From Myxococcales bacterium (lineage in GTDB: Bacteria; Myxococcota_A; Polyangia; Polyangiales; Houyiibacteriaceae), in the NCBI GenBank assembly GCA_019637115.1, contig JAHBWH010000055.1:1-46277 (forward strand): a DNA stretch of 46,277 nt. Reading direction: 5' to 3'. Below, one piece after another: positions 38,362-46,277 of the stretch. The first letter of the stretch is position 1, and each line of letters begins with the position of its first letter. The notes under the pieces are model-generated. The model was given only the letters and a program-made list of their open reading frames with translations, was not told where the DNA came from and searched no databases. The translations under genes were made by a program, and so were the position numbers.

Positions 38362-38889
38362 TCAGACGTCGAGTGTGGCCTGGCCCTTCTCCCAGTTGCA
38401 CGGGCAAAGCTCGTCGGTCTGGAGCCCGTCGAGCACGCGCAGGACCTCCGGGACGCTCCGGCCCACGCTCAGGTCGTTCACCGAGGCCCAGCGGATCACG
38501 CCCTCCGGGTCGACGATGAAGGTGGCGCGCAGGGCGACGCCGTCGGTCTTGTGCAGGATGCCGAGCGCGCTCGCGAGCTCCTTCTTCGTGTCTGCGAGCA
38601 TCGGGAAGGGGAGCGCGCTCAGGTCGGGGTGGTCGTTGCGCCAGGCGAGGTGGACGTACTCGGTGTCCGTGCTCGCGCCGAGCACCACCGCGTCGCGGTC
38701 CGCGAAGTCGCCGTGGCGACGGCCGAACTCGGCGATCTCGGTCGGGCAGATGAAGGTGAAGTCCATCGGCCAGAAGAAGATCACCTGCCACTTGCCGCGG
38801 TGCGTCTGGTCCGTGATAGGCGCGAAGCTCTTGTCCGCGAGGACGGCCTGGAGGTCGAAGGGAGGAAGCGAGTCGCCGATGGTGAGCAT
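38362..38889 (-). CDS. ahpC: peroxiredoxin AhpC
   Basis: The ATG at 38889, preceded by AGGAGA, gives 175 residues. Peroxidatic Cys48 sits in PMDFTFICPTE. The C-terminal DELCPCNWEKG has Cys162 and Cys164, the resolving-Cys arrangement of the AhpC group that partners AhpD. It reduces H2O2, organic peroxides and peroxynitrite in the cytoplasm. It is divergent from the NorR-like activator at 39079. Two palindromes and a -24/-12-like sequence lie between them, suggesting sigma-54-dependent induction. An upstream extension of the frame to 39012 crosses those elements and is rejected as coding. Confidence 0.97.
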   Translation of the reverse strand: MLTIGDSLPPFDLQAVLADKSFAPITDQTHRGKWQVIFFWPMDFTFICPTEIAEFGRRHGDFADRDAVVLGASTDTEYVHLAWRNDHPDLSALPFPMLADTKKELASALGILHKTDGVALRATFIVDPEGVIRWASVNDLSVGRSVPEVLRVLDGLQTDELCPCNWEKGQATLDV

Positions 38890-38943
38890 GAGGTCTCCTG
38901 AGAGGTCGTTGGGGCGGGAGCGCCCAATCCTCCTCCCTCCCAA

Positions 38944-38959
38944 TACAAGAGGTGGGCCA
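38944..38959 (-). promoter_or_regulatory. candidate sigma-54 (-24/-12) promoter for ahpC
   Basis: On the minus strand TGGCCC-ACCTC-TTGTA resembles the TGGCAC-N5-TTGCW consensus. The -24 GG is intact but the -12 GC is GT, so it is a weak match. Transcription would start near 38931. The two palindromes upstream and the adjacent sigma-54 activator gene add support. Confidence 0.4.
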
Positions 38960-39003
38960 CGAGAACAGTTCAGCAATATCGATGACTTGGATGGTTCCGC
39001 CAT

Positions 39004-39019
39004 CACCGACATTTCGGTT
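39004..39019. promoter_or_regulatory. palindromic activator site 1
   Basis: ACCGA-CATT-TCGGT is a perfect 5+5 inverted repeat about 50 bp upstream of the candidate -24 element. The same CATT-centred sequence recurs at 39042-39057, 38 bp away centre to centre. Confidence 0.55.
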
Positions 39020-39041
39020 CACCCAAATATCGTCGCTTCAC

Positions 39042-39057
39042 CACTGACATTTCGGTG
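39042..39057. promoter_or_regulatory. palindromic activator site 2
   Basis: CACTGA-CATT-TCGGTG is a 6+6 inverted repeat with one mismatch and shares GACATTTCGGT with site 1. It overlaps a possible GTG start (39055) of the activator gene, which supports the downstream ATG at 39079 as the real start. Confidence 0.55.
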
Positions 39058-39078
39058 ACGAGACCCCATGCTCGACTC

Positions 39079-40647
39079 ATGTCCGCTCATGCGATCCCGC
39101 CCGCGCCCGACCTCGCGCCCGACCTCGCCACCCTCGCCACCCTCGCCGCTGGCCGCGGCGACCGCAGCCTCGACGACCTCCTCCGCCGCGGCCTCGACTG
39201 GCTCGCCCGCTTGGCCGACTACGACGTCGCCACGGTCTTCGAGCTCGACGGCGATGACCTGATCGTCCGCGCCGCGCGAGGCCCGCTCGCGCCGAAGGTC
39301 CGCTCGCACCGCCTCTCGCTCGCGCGATTCCCCACGCTGCGCGAAGCGCTCGAGACCCGCCGCGCGCGCGCCTTCACCGAAGACGACCACGCACACGGCG
39401 ACGGCGACCCCTTCGACGGCGTGCTCGACCTGCCGCCCGGGCACTCGTGCATGGTGGTGCCGCTCTGCGCGGGCGAGCAGCGCTACGGGGTGCTGACCCT
39501 CGACCGGACACGCTGCGAGACCTACCGCCCGGAGGTCGTGAGCCTCGTCGAGGTCTACGCGCAGATCCTCGCGCTCGCGATCGAGAACGCGCGACAGCGC
39601 GCCGACCTCGAGCGCCTGCACGCGCAGGAGCAGGCCTTCTCGGCCACCCTGCAGACGGAGCTCGAAGGCGCCGGCATGCTGACGCGCAGCGAGAGCCCCG
39701 CGATGCGACGGCTCGTGGAGCGCGCGCGGCAGGTCGCGCGGACCGCGACGCCGGTGCTCGTGCTCGGCGAGACAGGCACTGGCAAGGAGCGCCTCGCGCG
39801 CGCGCTCCACCGCTGGAGCGACCGCGCCGAGCGCCCCTTCGTCACCCTGAACTGCGCCGCGATCCCCGAGGCCCTGCTCGAGAGCGAGCTCTTCGGCCAC
39901 GTGAAGGGCGCGTTCACGGGCGCCACGCGCGACCGCCCAGGTCGCTTCGCGATCGCCGACGGCGGCACGCTCCTGCTCGACGAGATCGGCGAGCTCTCCC
40001 TCCCGCTGCAGGCGAAGCTCCTGCGCGTGCTCCAGGAGGGCACCCTGCAGCCGGTCGGCTCGGACGCCACGCGCAAGGTCGACGCGCGCGTGATCGCGGC
40101 GACGCACGTCGACCTCGACGCCGCCGTGCGCGACGGACGCTTCCGCGAGGATCTCTACTATCGCCTCGCGGTCTTCCCGCTCGAGCTCCCGCCGCTGCGC
40201 GCGCGCCTCGAGGACCTCCCCGCGCTCGCCGAGGTGATGCTGGCGGAGCAGAGCGCGCGCACCGGACGCCGCGCGCGGCTCACCGACGACGCGCTCGACG
40301 CGCTGCGCACCTACGCTTGGCCGGGCAACCTGCGAGAGCTCGCGAACGTGCTCGAGCGCGCGACCATCCTGAGCCGCGACGGCCGACTGCGTCCGGGCGA
40401 CCTGGATCTGCCGCGCCGCGGGAGGACGTCGTCGGACGCGACGGAGCCCGCGCCCTCGATGGATCCCGCCCCTGCGTCCGAGCTCCAGACGATGGAGGCC
40501 GTCGAGCGCGCACACCTCGAGCGCGTCCTCCGCCACACGCAGGGCAAGATCTACGGCGCCGGAGGCGCCGCCGAGATCCTCGACCTCAAGCCGTCCACGC
40601 TGCAGAGTCGCATGAAGAAGCTCGGCGTCGCGCGCCGAGCGCGCTGA
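39079..40647 (+). CDS. NorR-like sigma-54-dependent activator (GAF-AAA-Fis)
   Basis: The ATG at 39079 gives 522 residues. A GAF domain spans about 30-175 and has cysteines at 124, 130 and 146 that might serve sensing. The AAA+ domain has Walker A GETGTGKE at 230-237, the sigma-54-contact loop GAFTGA at 277-282, Walker B LLLDEIGE at 298-305, and the REDLYYRLAVFPLELPPLR motif. A Fis-type HTH ends the protein (HLERVLRHTQGKIYGAGGAAEILDLKPSTLQSRMKK). This is the NorR-like architecture, where the GAF domain senses a small redox signal. Its divergent position to ahpC suggests control of peroxide defence. Confidence 0.93.
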   Translation: MSAHAIPPAPDLAPDLATLATLAAGRGDRSLDDLLRRGLDWLARLADYDVATVFELDGDDLIVRAARGPLAPKVRSHRLSLARFPTLREALETRRARAFTEDDHAHGDGDPFDGVLDLPPGHSCMVVPLCAGEQRYGVLTLDRTRCETYRPEVVSLVEVYAQILALAIENARQRADLERLHAQEQAFSATLQTELEGAGMLTRSESPAMRRLVERARQVARTATPVLVLGETGTGKERLARALHRWSDRAERPFVTLNCAAIPEALLESELFGHVKGAFTGATRDRPGRFAIADGGTLLLDEIGELSLPLQAKLLRVLQEGTLQPVGSDATRKVDARVIAATHVDLDAAVRDGRFREDLYYRLAVFPLELPPLRARLEDLPALAEVMLAEQSARTGRRARLTDDALDALRTYAWPGNLRELANVLERATILSRDGRLRPGDLDLPRRGRTSSDATEPAPSMDPAPASELQTMEAVERAHLERVLRHTQGKIYGAGGAAEILDLKPSTLQSRMKKLGVARRAR

Positions 40648-40774
40648 TCGATCACGCGTCGAAATACGCCTGCTCGGCGGCGAGTGCCCCCCGCGACTCG
40701 GCTCGCTGCACACGCCGGAAGAACGCGAGTGCCGCATGGTACCGCCCCGCGATACGGTCCGCGCCGGAGGGCAC

Positions 40775-43700
40775 ATGACGACCTGGACGGACCTGCAGCG
40801 CGCGCTCACACCCGCGAAGACACCCATCGAGGACGGAATCGCGCACGCGCCCGAAGCCACGCGCGAGCTGCAGCGCACCTTGCTCGACCTCTTGTCGCGA
40901 CCGACGCCTCCTGCGCCCGACGTCGCGCTCTACGGCGCGATGCTCGCGCTCTTCGGCCCCCGCCCGACCTACCGACACCCGAGCCGCGCGATCGAGGTCG
41001 CGCGCTTCGCCGCTTCGGTCGGTGGAGGCGGCTTCTTGGTCGACGTCGTGATGGCGTCGCGCGCTTGGTCGCAGTCGTCGGCCTCGAGCGTGGGCATCTA
41101 CACGCAGGAGCTGTCGTGGATCGAGCCGGCGAGAGCCTCGGACGACGACGAGGGGTGGCTCGCGCTGCGCGAGGTGCTCCGCGAAGATCCGACCCTGCGT
41201 GACGAGGCGACGAAGCGTGCACACGCTCACCTCACCGAGCACGGCCGACACACCGCGGTGCATTGGGCCCTCGCCGCCGCGCTGCCGTTCGCGGACGACC
41301 TCCTGACCGACGACGACCTCCGCCACGCGCTCCGCGCCGACGACGATCCCGGCACGCTCTTCTCGGTGGCCGTGCTGCGCGAGCCGTCGCGACGCGTCGC
41401 GCCGCCCGCGGAAGGGTGGGGCGTCGACGGGCTCCCGAGCGTGGCCGAGCTCGCGTCCCTCGGAGGCCTACGCGCGCTCGCCGCGCTCCGCAGTCACGTG
41501 CGTGGCTTCGCCTACGATCCTGCCGCGCACGACTACGAGCCCTACGGATCCGACGGAACGCCGAACGCCACCCTCGAGCTCACCAGCGCGACCGATCACG
41601 TCGCGCGCCTCGGCGGCGTCGACGCTTTGCGCATCCTCGCGGAGGCCGCCCACCGCGAGAAGGAGGTCCTCCCGGTGCTGCTGCGCGCGATGGAGCGCGA
41701 CCCCGACTCCGCGCGCGCCGCGATCGACGGGCTCCTCGCGGCCCGTCTGCCGAAGCTCGACCGCTACCGCGAGTCGGTGATCCGCCGCCCGCTTCTGGTG
41801 GCCCTGCGGTCGATGCTCATGACCGACGACGTGCCGGAAGCCGACACGTTGCCGGATGATCTCGCGAGCCCGCCCTGGAGCGCGGCGAAGAAGCCGGCGA
41901 AGACGGCGAAGACGAGCAAGAAGGGTGCGCCAACCGAGTTGCGCGAAGTGCCACACGAGGAGCGGCTCGACTGGGGCAAGCGCGATCCCGCGACGCTCTT
42001 CGCAGACGAGGTCGCCGAAGACGAAGCCGCGACCCTGAAGTGGATCGACGCCGAAGACGACAAGACCTTCTTCCTCTTCCAAGTGATGCGATTGAAGGAA
42101 GAGACTGCCCTTCGACTTCTCCGCGAGATCCCACAAACACGTTGGTACGGACAGATCGACGACGTCGACGCGATCCTCGCGCGCTTCGGGCTCGTCGCGA
42201 TCGAGCTGCTCTTGCCTTACGTCAAGCGCCAGCCCGATCGTTTCCCCGCGCTCCTCCCCGTCGACTCCCCGCGCGTCGCGCCCCTCGCGGGGCACCTCTT
42301 CGCGACCTCGAAGAAGGTCGGCGATGACGCGGGCAAGTGGCTGACGAAGCACCCCCGCGCGGCCGCGATCGGTCTGGTCGCCGCACTAGCGACCGCGAAA
42401 GGGAAAGACGCGACGAGCTTCGCGCGCGCGCTGGAGCACGTGCGCGCGAAGGCCCCGAAGGTGGTCGAGGAAGTGCTCGCCGCGGCGGGCGCGGAGACGA
42501 TCGCGGCGGAAGCGAGCGCGAGCACCAAGGCCGCGCCGAAGAAGGCCCCGAAGCTGCCGAGCTTCGTGAACGTCGAGATGCTCGCGCGTCCGCGCCTACG
42601 TGACGGCCGCGTGTTACCAACCCACGCGACGCGCACCCTCGTCGAGCTCCTCGCGCTCTCGGACCGAAGAGCGCCACATCCCGCGCTCACGCGGATCGCG
42701 GAGGCCTGCGATCTCGCGTCGCTCGATCGGTTCGCGTGGGGCCTCTTCGTGCTCTGGCTCGCCGCCGGTGGTCCGCCGAAGCACGGCTTCGGTCTCGACG
42801 TGCTCGGCCTCTTCGGCGCGCCCGCGACGCTGCGCGTCCTGGGAGAACGCGCGCGCGAATGGGCGCCGGGCGGGCTCCCGCAGCGCGCCCAAGCGGCCGT
42901 CGACGTGCTCGCGCTCGCGTCGGGGATCGCGGGGGTCGCCGCGATCCATCGCCTGACTCAAGCCCGCTCGCGTGCGCTCGCGAAGCACGCACAGAAGGTG
43001 CTGACCGCGCGCGCGAAGCAGCTCGGTCTGACCAAGGACGATCTCGTCGATCGCTTGGTGCCGGATCTCGGCCTCGACGCCGACGGCAGCGCGAGCTTCG
43101 ACTACGGGAAGCGCTCGTTCGCGATGATCGTGGACGACGGTCTCGCGCCGGTGATCGTGGACGCGCAGGGTAAGCGCCTCGCGGATCTGCCCAAGCCGCG
43201 CGCGGACGAAGAGGAGCTCGGCCAGGAGGCGATCGCGCGCTGGAAGGCGCTCAAGAAGGACATCAAACGCGCGCTCCGCGAGCAGGCTCCGCGCCTCGAG
43301 CAAGCGCTCGCGCTCGGGCGCCGCTTCTCCGTCGAGCACTTCGAAGCGAGCTTCGCGCGGCACCCGCTCCTGCAGCACCTCGCTCAGCGCCTCGTGTGGT
43401 GCGCGTACGACGGCGACACCCGCGTGGCGACCTTCGGCGTCACCCCGGACGAGTACCTCGACCTCGACGACCGCCCGTACACGCCAAACCCCCGCTTCTC
43501 GATCGGCCTCCTCCATCCGATCGAGGCCACTGAGGACGAGGTTCGTCGCTGGGGCGATCGCCTCGCGGACTACCGCGTCGTGCAGCCCTTCCCGCAGCTC
43601 GCACGCTCGATCCATCGCCTCACCGACACCGAGCGCGCGTCACTGACGCTGATGCGCTTCGCAGGGCGCGTGGTCCCGACCGGCAAGATCCTCGGCCTCG

Positions 43701-43966
43701 ATCGCCGCGGCTGGCGACGCGACGCCTCCGAGCAGGGCGGCCGCGTGTACGCTTGGCAGAAGGACCTCGGTGAGCTCGTCGTGGTCCTCCCGCTCGACCC
43801 CGGCGTCTACCTCGGCGCTCCGCTCGACGAGCCGCAACAAACGCTCGGCCCAGTGCGCCTGACGAACGAGAGCCTGACGAACGAAGACGCCCCGGAGGTC
43901 TGGGGCGATCTGAGCCCCGTCCAGGTGAGCGAGCTGCTCGCCGACCTGGAAGACCTCTCGAGCTGA
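40775..43966 (+). CDS. large DUF4132 protein (second paralogue)
   Basis: The ATG at 40775, preceded by GGAGG five bases upstream, gives 1063 residues. A long helical N-terminal part (to about 750) is probably a HEAT/ARM-like solenoid and contains Lys/Ala-rich segments (KKPAKTAKTSKKGAPTE). The DUF4132 module follows: DRLVPDLGLDADGSASFDYG, LPKPRADEEE, WKALKKDIKRALREQAPRLE, HPLLQHLAQRLVWCAYD, IGLLHPIE and VVQPFPQLARSIHRL. It shares landmark motifs with the protein at 7709-9832 but is about 350 residues longer. Function is unresolved, and a regulator or scaffold role is only a guess. No signal peptide is seen. Confidence 0.88.
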   Translation: MTTWTDLQRALTPAKTPIEDGIAHAPEATRELQRTLLDLLSRPTPPAPDVALYGAMLALFGPRPTYRHPSRAIEVARFAASVGGGGFLVDVVMASRAWSQSSASSVGIYTQELSWIEPARASDDDEGWLALREVLREDPTLRDEATKRAHAHLTEHGRHTAVHWALAAALPFADDLLTDDDLRHALRADDDPGTLFSVAVLREPSRRVAPPAEGWGVDGLPSVAELASLGGLRALAALRSHVRGFAYDPAAHDYEPYGSDGTPNATLELTSATDHVARLGGVDALRILAEAAHREKEVLPVLLRAMERDPDSARAAIDGLLAARLPKLDRYRESVIRRPLLVALRSMLMTDDVPEADTLPDDLASPPWSAAKKPAKTAKTSKKGAPTELREVPHEERLDWGKRDPATLFADEVAEDEAATLKWIDAEDDKTFFLFQVMRLKEETALRLLREIPQTRWYGQIDDVDAILARFGLVAIELLLPYVKRQPDRFPALLPVDSPRVAPLAGHLFATSKKVGDDAGKWLTKHPRAAAIGLVAALATAKGKDATSFARALEHVRAKAPKVVEEVLAAAGAETIAAEASASTKAAPKKAPKLPSFVNVEMLARPRLRDGRVLPTHATRTLVELLALSDRRAPHPALTRIAEACDLASLDRFAWGLFVLWLAAGGPPKHGFGLDVLGLFGAPATLRVLGERAREWAPGGLPQRAQAAVDVLALASGIAGVAAIHRLTQARSRALAKHAQKVLTARAKQLGLTKDDLVDRLVPDLGLDADGSASFDYGKRSFAMIVDDGLAPVIVDAQGKRLADLPKPRADEEELGQEAIARWKALKKDIKRALREQAPRLEQALALGRRFSVEHFEASFARHPLLQHLAQRLVWCAYDGDTRVATFGVTPDEYLDLDDRPYTPNPRFSIGLLHPIEATEDEVRRWGDRLADYRVVQPFPQLARSIHRLTDTERASLTLMRFAGRVVPTGKILGLDRRGWRRDASEQGGRVYAWQKDLGELVVVLPLDPGVYLGAPLDEPQQTLGPVRLTNESLTNEDAPEVWGDLSPVQVSELLADLEDLSS

Positions 43967-44025
43967 CGTAGTCACCGGTGCGTCGGCCTCGATCGCCGTC
44001 TCCGTCTCCCTCTCGGAGCCCACGC

Positions 44026-45633
44026 TCAGCGAACGACGCGTAGGATGTGGACGCGATCGGGCGCGTTCGACCGCGGCTCGGCGACGACGAGCCAGGCCTC
44101 GCGCTCCCCCCCGTGCTCGCCGAGGGACCATGCGTCTCCCTCGGTCCTCAGCACGACGCGCTCGCCGACTCGAGCTTCGCTGCCTCCGCGGTCTCGTCGA
44201 AACGTGAAGACGTCGAGGGGCGCCGCCGCGCGGCCACTCCGATCGCTGGAGGTCCTGTCCCGGCCCAGGCTCACCTGGCCTCCGTCCGCGATCACGACGA
44301 ACGGTCCCTCGGCGGTTTCTTCGGCGATGAGGGCGCCATCCGTGGACCGGACGCGCTCGATGCGCGAGAAGTCGCTCAGTCCGTCCCCTGGCTCGGAGAC
44401 CCGCAGGTGTTCGGGGACGAGCAACGTGTGCACGTCGATGCCCCGCCGATGCCAGATGGCTTGGCCGCTCGGGTCGAGCAGCCACGCCTCGTGCGCACCC
44501 TGTACGAACACGCCGACCGGGCTGGTGACGGCACCTGTCATCGTCGCAGGGAAGCGCTCGGCGGCGCCCTCGAACGAGCGCTCGAACCGGAGGCGTCCGG
44601 TCGAGCAGGTGAAGGCACGAAGCCGCGCAGAGGGCCGCTCGTAGCGAACGGTCCAGCACAGATCCTCCTCGGGATGAACCCCGACGTCGAACGCGCCGCA
44701 GGTCCCGCACGAGACCTGTCCAGAGCGCCAGCGCTCCGCGCCCTGTGCGTCGCGCGCGATGAGCGTTGGCTCCTCCATCGTGCCCGCGAGGTAGAACGAC
44801 AGGCCGCGCGCGCCCCCCACGACGCGGAACGGGGATTCGCAGTGCGATGACGCACGGCCGCGGCTCCCGTCCAGGCGGTGGTACCGGTGGGTGCGCTGGC
44901 CGAAGAGCGGCGCGCCGAGCGGCGCCCCGTCCTCACAAGAGATCGGCTCGAACGCACAGTCCGTCCGCAGCGCACACGCCCCGTGGTTGCGCCAGACGAA
45001 ACGCCAGCCGATCGGGGCGGGGCGATCGGCGACTCGCTCTCCGGAGGGCGTGTCGACGGTGACGAAGCGCTGCTGCGTCTGGACCAGCACGCGCGTGCCT
45101 TCGAGCGCATGAATGAGCGCCAGCTCCGCGTTCGGTACGTCCTCGTCCGTCGAGCGGGCGTGCTCGACCAGCGACACCCGCCACCGCTCGCCGCGGCGCT
45201 CGAGGTCGTACCCCACGAGCGCGTCACCGCCGGGGCTCACGTAGAGCAGCAGCTCGCCGCGGAGGGTCGCGTCGCGGGCCTCGAAGACGATGTGATCGTC
45301 TTCCGGCGCTGGAGCCTGCGCGCTCGAGCTCTCCGCACCCGACCGGTCCTGCTCGGTGACGACCCGCGGTTCGGACGCGGGCGGCGAGGGGCGCACGCAC
45401 GCCGCCGCCGCGAGCCAGCACGCCAACGCGAGTCGGCCGTAGCCCGTGCCCCCAGCCCGAAGCTCGTTCCAGGTTGTCGTGGATGATCGGCGTGGAGGTC
45501 GTTTGCCGCGCAGGCGTTGGACAGGCCGAAGGCTATTCGAGCAGGTCGGCGAGCGAGATCCGCGCCCTTGGCCGCGGATACCCGGAACGAACTTCGGGTT
45601 GGGGGCACCAGCTCGCGATCTACGAAGCTCCAT
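44026..45633 (-). CDS. beta-propeller-like lipoprotein whose 5' end carries an inserted repeat element
   Basis: The hydrophobic LALACWLAAAAC is a lipobox-type signal ending. The 450-residue mature part after a Pro/Ala linker has repeated YDLERRGERWRVS-like and QGAERWRSGQV-like blades, consistent with a PQQ/WD-type propeller. Cys pairs (CALRTDCAFEPISC, CGTCG) suggest export. No ATG or GTG with a normal leader lies just before the signal. The open frame instead runs through the element at 45446-45608 to an ATG at 45633 (MELRRSRAGAPNPKF). The native start may have been removed or displaced by the insertion. Translation from 45633 would place about 63 extra residues before the signal. Confidence 0.65.
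   Translation of the reverse strand: MELRRSRAGAPNPKFVPGIRGQGRGSRSPTCSNSLRPVQRLRGKRPPRRSSTTTWNELRAGGTGYGRLALACWLAAAACVRPSPPASEPRVVTEQDRSGAESSSAQAPAPEDDHIVFEARDATLRGELLLYVSPGGDALVGYDLERRGERWRVSLVEHARSTDEDVPNAELALIHALEGTRVLVQTQQRFVTVDTPSGERVADRPAPIGWRFVWRNHGACALRTDCAFEPISCEDGAPLGAPLFGQRTHRYHRLDGSRGRASSHCESPFRVVGGARGLSFYLAGTMEEPTLIARDAQGAERWRSGQVSCGTCGAFDVGVHPEEDLCWTVRYERPSARLRAFTCSTGRLRFERSFEGAAERFPATMTGAVTSPVGVFVQGAHEAWLLDPSGQAIWHRRGIDVHTLLVPEHLRVSEPGDGLSDFSRIERVRSTDGALIAEETAEGPFVVIADGGQVSLGRDRTSSDRSGRAAAPLDVFTFRRDRGGSEARVGERVVLRTEGDAWSLGEHGGEREAWLVVAEPRSNAPDRVHILRVVR
45446..45608 (+). repeat. dispersed palindromic element, copy 2 (complete)
   Basis: The 163-bp element is bounded by inverted ends: left GTGCCCCCAGCCCGAAGCTC, right arm as the reverse complement of GTGCCCCCAACCCGAAGTTC, with two mismatches over 25 bases. 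Its arms match copy 1 (2441-2575) in reverse orientation. The 44-bp core 45512-45555 matches the copy 1 core in the same orientation. No transposase is encoded. No clear target-site duplication is seen. Confidence 0.85.
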
Positions 45634-45680
45634 GCCGGCCACATCACGAGAGGAAGTCTGCCTACCATGACGAAACACAA

Positions 45681-46016
45681 TCACAATCCCGCGGCCCCAA
45701 CATAGGCGAGAGCGACGCTTCCCGCCGCGACGACGATGTTTGCAACCAGGAGAGCGATGATCAGACCTGCAACACGTCGCCCCGCTCTCATGGCAATGCC
45801 GACCCTGACTCCGCTTCCCAGCAAAACCACCGGCGTCAGCAGGAAGCCGCCAACGAGGCCAAGCCCGTGGAGCGTGGGATGGGAGAGGTGGCCAGCGAGC
45901 AGGGTGAACGCGCAGGCGGCGGCAACGACGACGCAAACGACTCCACCCAGGAGGACCCAAATGATTCCCACTGTCCAGGAGACACGAGCCCGTCTCACAT
46001 CAGGATCAGACATCAT
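45681..46016 (-). CDS. small membrane protein
   Basis: The ATG at 46016 gives 111 residues (MMSDPDVRRARVSW). Three hydrophobic helices follow: WTVGIIWVLLGGVVCVVVAAACAFTLLA, LGLVGGFLLTPVVLLG and LIIALLVANIVVAAGSVALAY. There is a short basic loop (MRAGRRVAG). No family is recognised and the length rules out most enzymes. A GTG slightly upstream is an alternative start. Third positions are less G/C-biased than in the neighbouring large genes. It lies just upstream of the repeat-interrupted lipoprotein gene. Confidence 0.6.
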   Translation of the reverse strand: MMSDPDVRRARVSWTVGIIWVLLGGVVCVVVAAACAFTLLAGHLSHPTLHGLGLVGGFLLTPVVLLGSGVRVGIAMRAGRRVAGLIIALLVANIVVAAGSVALAYVGAAGL

Positions 46017-46039
46017 GGCCTCGAGGGTCTTGGTCGTCT

Positions 46040-46267
46040 TCACCAGGATCGATTCGAAGCATCTGGCCCTTGTCGGTTGGAGCCTAAGACATTCGAACCG
46101 CCGAGAGCAACCTGGACCCCGCTCGCGAGCTGCGCGAAGGAGAGCGCGGTGAAAGGCCCGATCCGCCCCCCCGCGGCACGCCTCCACCCGGTCGCGGGGT
46201 CGAGACGCAGCAAGATGCGGCGTGGGAGGGTGACCTCACGCCACGAAGCGGCGGAGCGAACGGTCAC
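46040..46267 (-). CDS. short ORF at the right edge, uncertain
   Basis: The 75-codon frame starts at GTG 46267. It has good G/C-rich third positions in its first 55 codons (LPRRILLRLDPATGWRRAAG, IGPFTALSFAQLASGVQVAL) but less so afterwards. It may be the 3' remnant of a gene that continues beyond the window, after a frameshift, or a small protein. No domain is recognised. Confidence 0.25.
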   Translation of the reverse strand: MTVRSAASWREVTLPRRILLRLDPATGWRRAAGGRIGPFTALSFAQLASGVQVALGGSNVLGSNRQGPDASNRSW

Positions 46268-46277
46268 CTCACTTCAC

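Noticed and set aside
38890-39012. N-terminal extension of AhpC from an upstream ATG
   Set aside because: It crosses the palindromes and the promoter-like sequence, and the family start MLTIGDSLPPF with a good ribosome binding site is at 38889.

Overview
The window is a G/C-rich bacterial chromosomal segment whose genes use mostly G or C at third codon positions. Several features point to a myxobacterium (Myxococcota, probably Polyangiales). Two secreted proteins (9997-10572 and 12956-14977) carry MYXO-CTERM-like C-terminal sorting tails. There are many lipoproteins with Asp/Ala/Gly-rich linkers after the lipidated Cys, a Ser/Thr kinase with a C-terminal domain resembling a myxobacterial family, and abundant lineage-specific minisatellites. 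No phage, plasmid, rRNA or CRISPR locus is visible. I cannot name the genus.

Layout. 1-9832: a truncated FAD oxidoreductase, a methyltransferase, a small YbjN-like protein, a winged-helix regulator divergent from a Ser/Thr kinase, a DciA-like (DUF721) protein, a 365-bp minisatellite, a rhodanese and a DUF4132 protein. 9997-16398: a Cys-rich repeat protein with a sorting tail, an Mrp/ApbC ATPase, a secreted esterase, an M64-like metalloprotease and a family 4 glycosyltransferase. 16527-21551: two lipoproteins behind a decayed subtilase, then about 0.9 kb without genes that holds rearranged pieces of the glycosyltransferase gene 5 kb away. 21552-29220: a small lipoprotein, the overlapping DUF2339-DUF3999 membrane pair, a thioredoxin and a tandem universal stress protein. 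29440-34886: an iron-sulfur assembly operon, rrf2-sufB-sufC-sufD-sufS, with a candidate promoter and operator. 35045-37400: a lipoprotein and a TPR protein separated by a recent 91-bp tandem duplication, then tRNA-Phe with its promoter and terminator. 37558-40647: ahpC and ahpD opposite a NorR-like sigma-54 activator, with paired palindromes between them. 40775-46277: a second DUF4132 protein, a beta-propeller-like lipoprotein whose 5' end carries an inserted palindromic element, and a small membrane protein.

How genes work together. The clearest units are the suf operon, which builds Fe-S clusters under an Rrf2 sensor with three cysteines, and the ahpC/ahpD peroxide defence pair facing a GAF-AAA-Fis activator. 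Thioredoxin, the universal stress protein, the rhodanese and the Mrp ATPase fit a redox and sulfur theme, but only by proximity.

Most unusual structures: a roughly 163-bp mobile-element-like repeat present in two copies whose 44-bp core is inverted relative to its arms; one copy sitting in the signal-peptide region of a lipoprotein gene; scrambled glycosyltransferase fragments; a subtilase with Glu at the catalytic His position; and a duplication that left a 31-codon ORF coupled on both sides by ATGA overlaps. I found no multi-gene system that I would call wholly new. The repeat element and the ahpCD regulatory region are the best leads.
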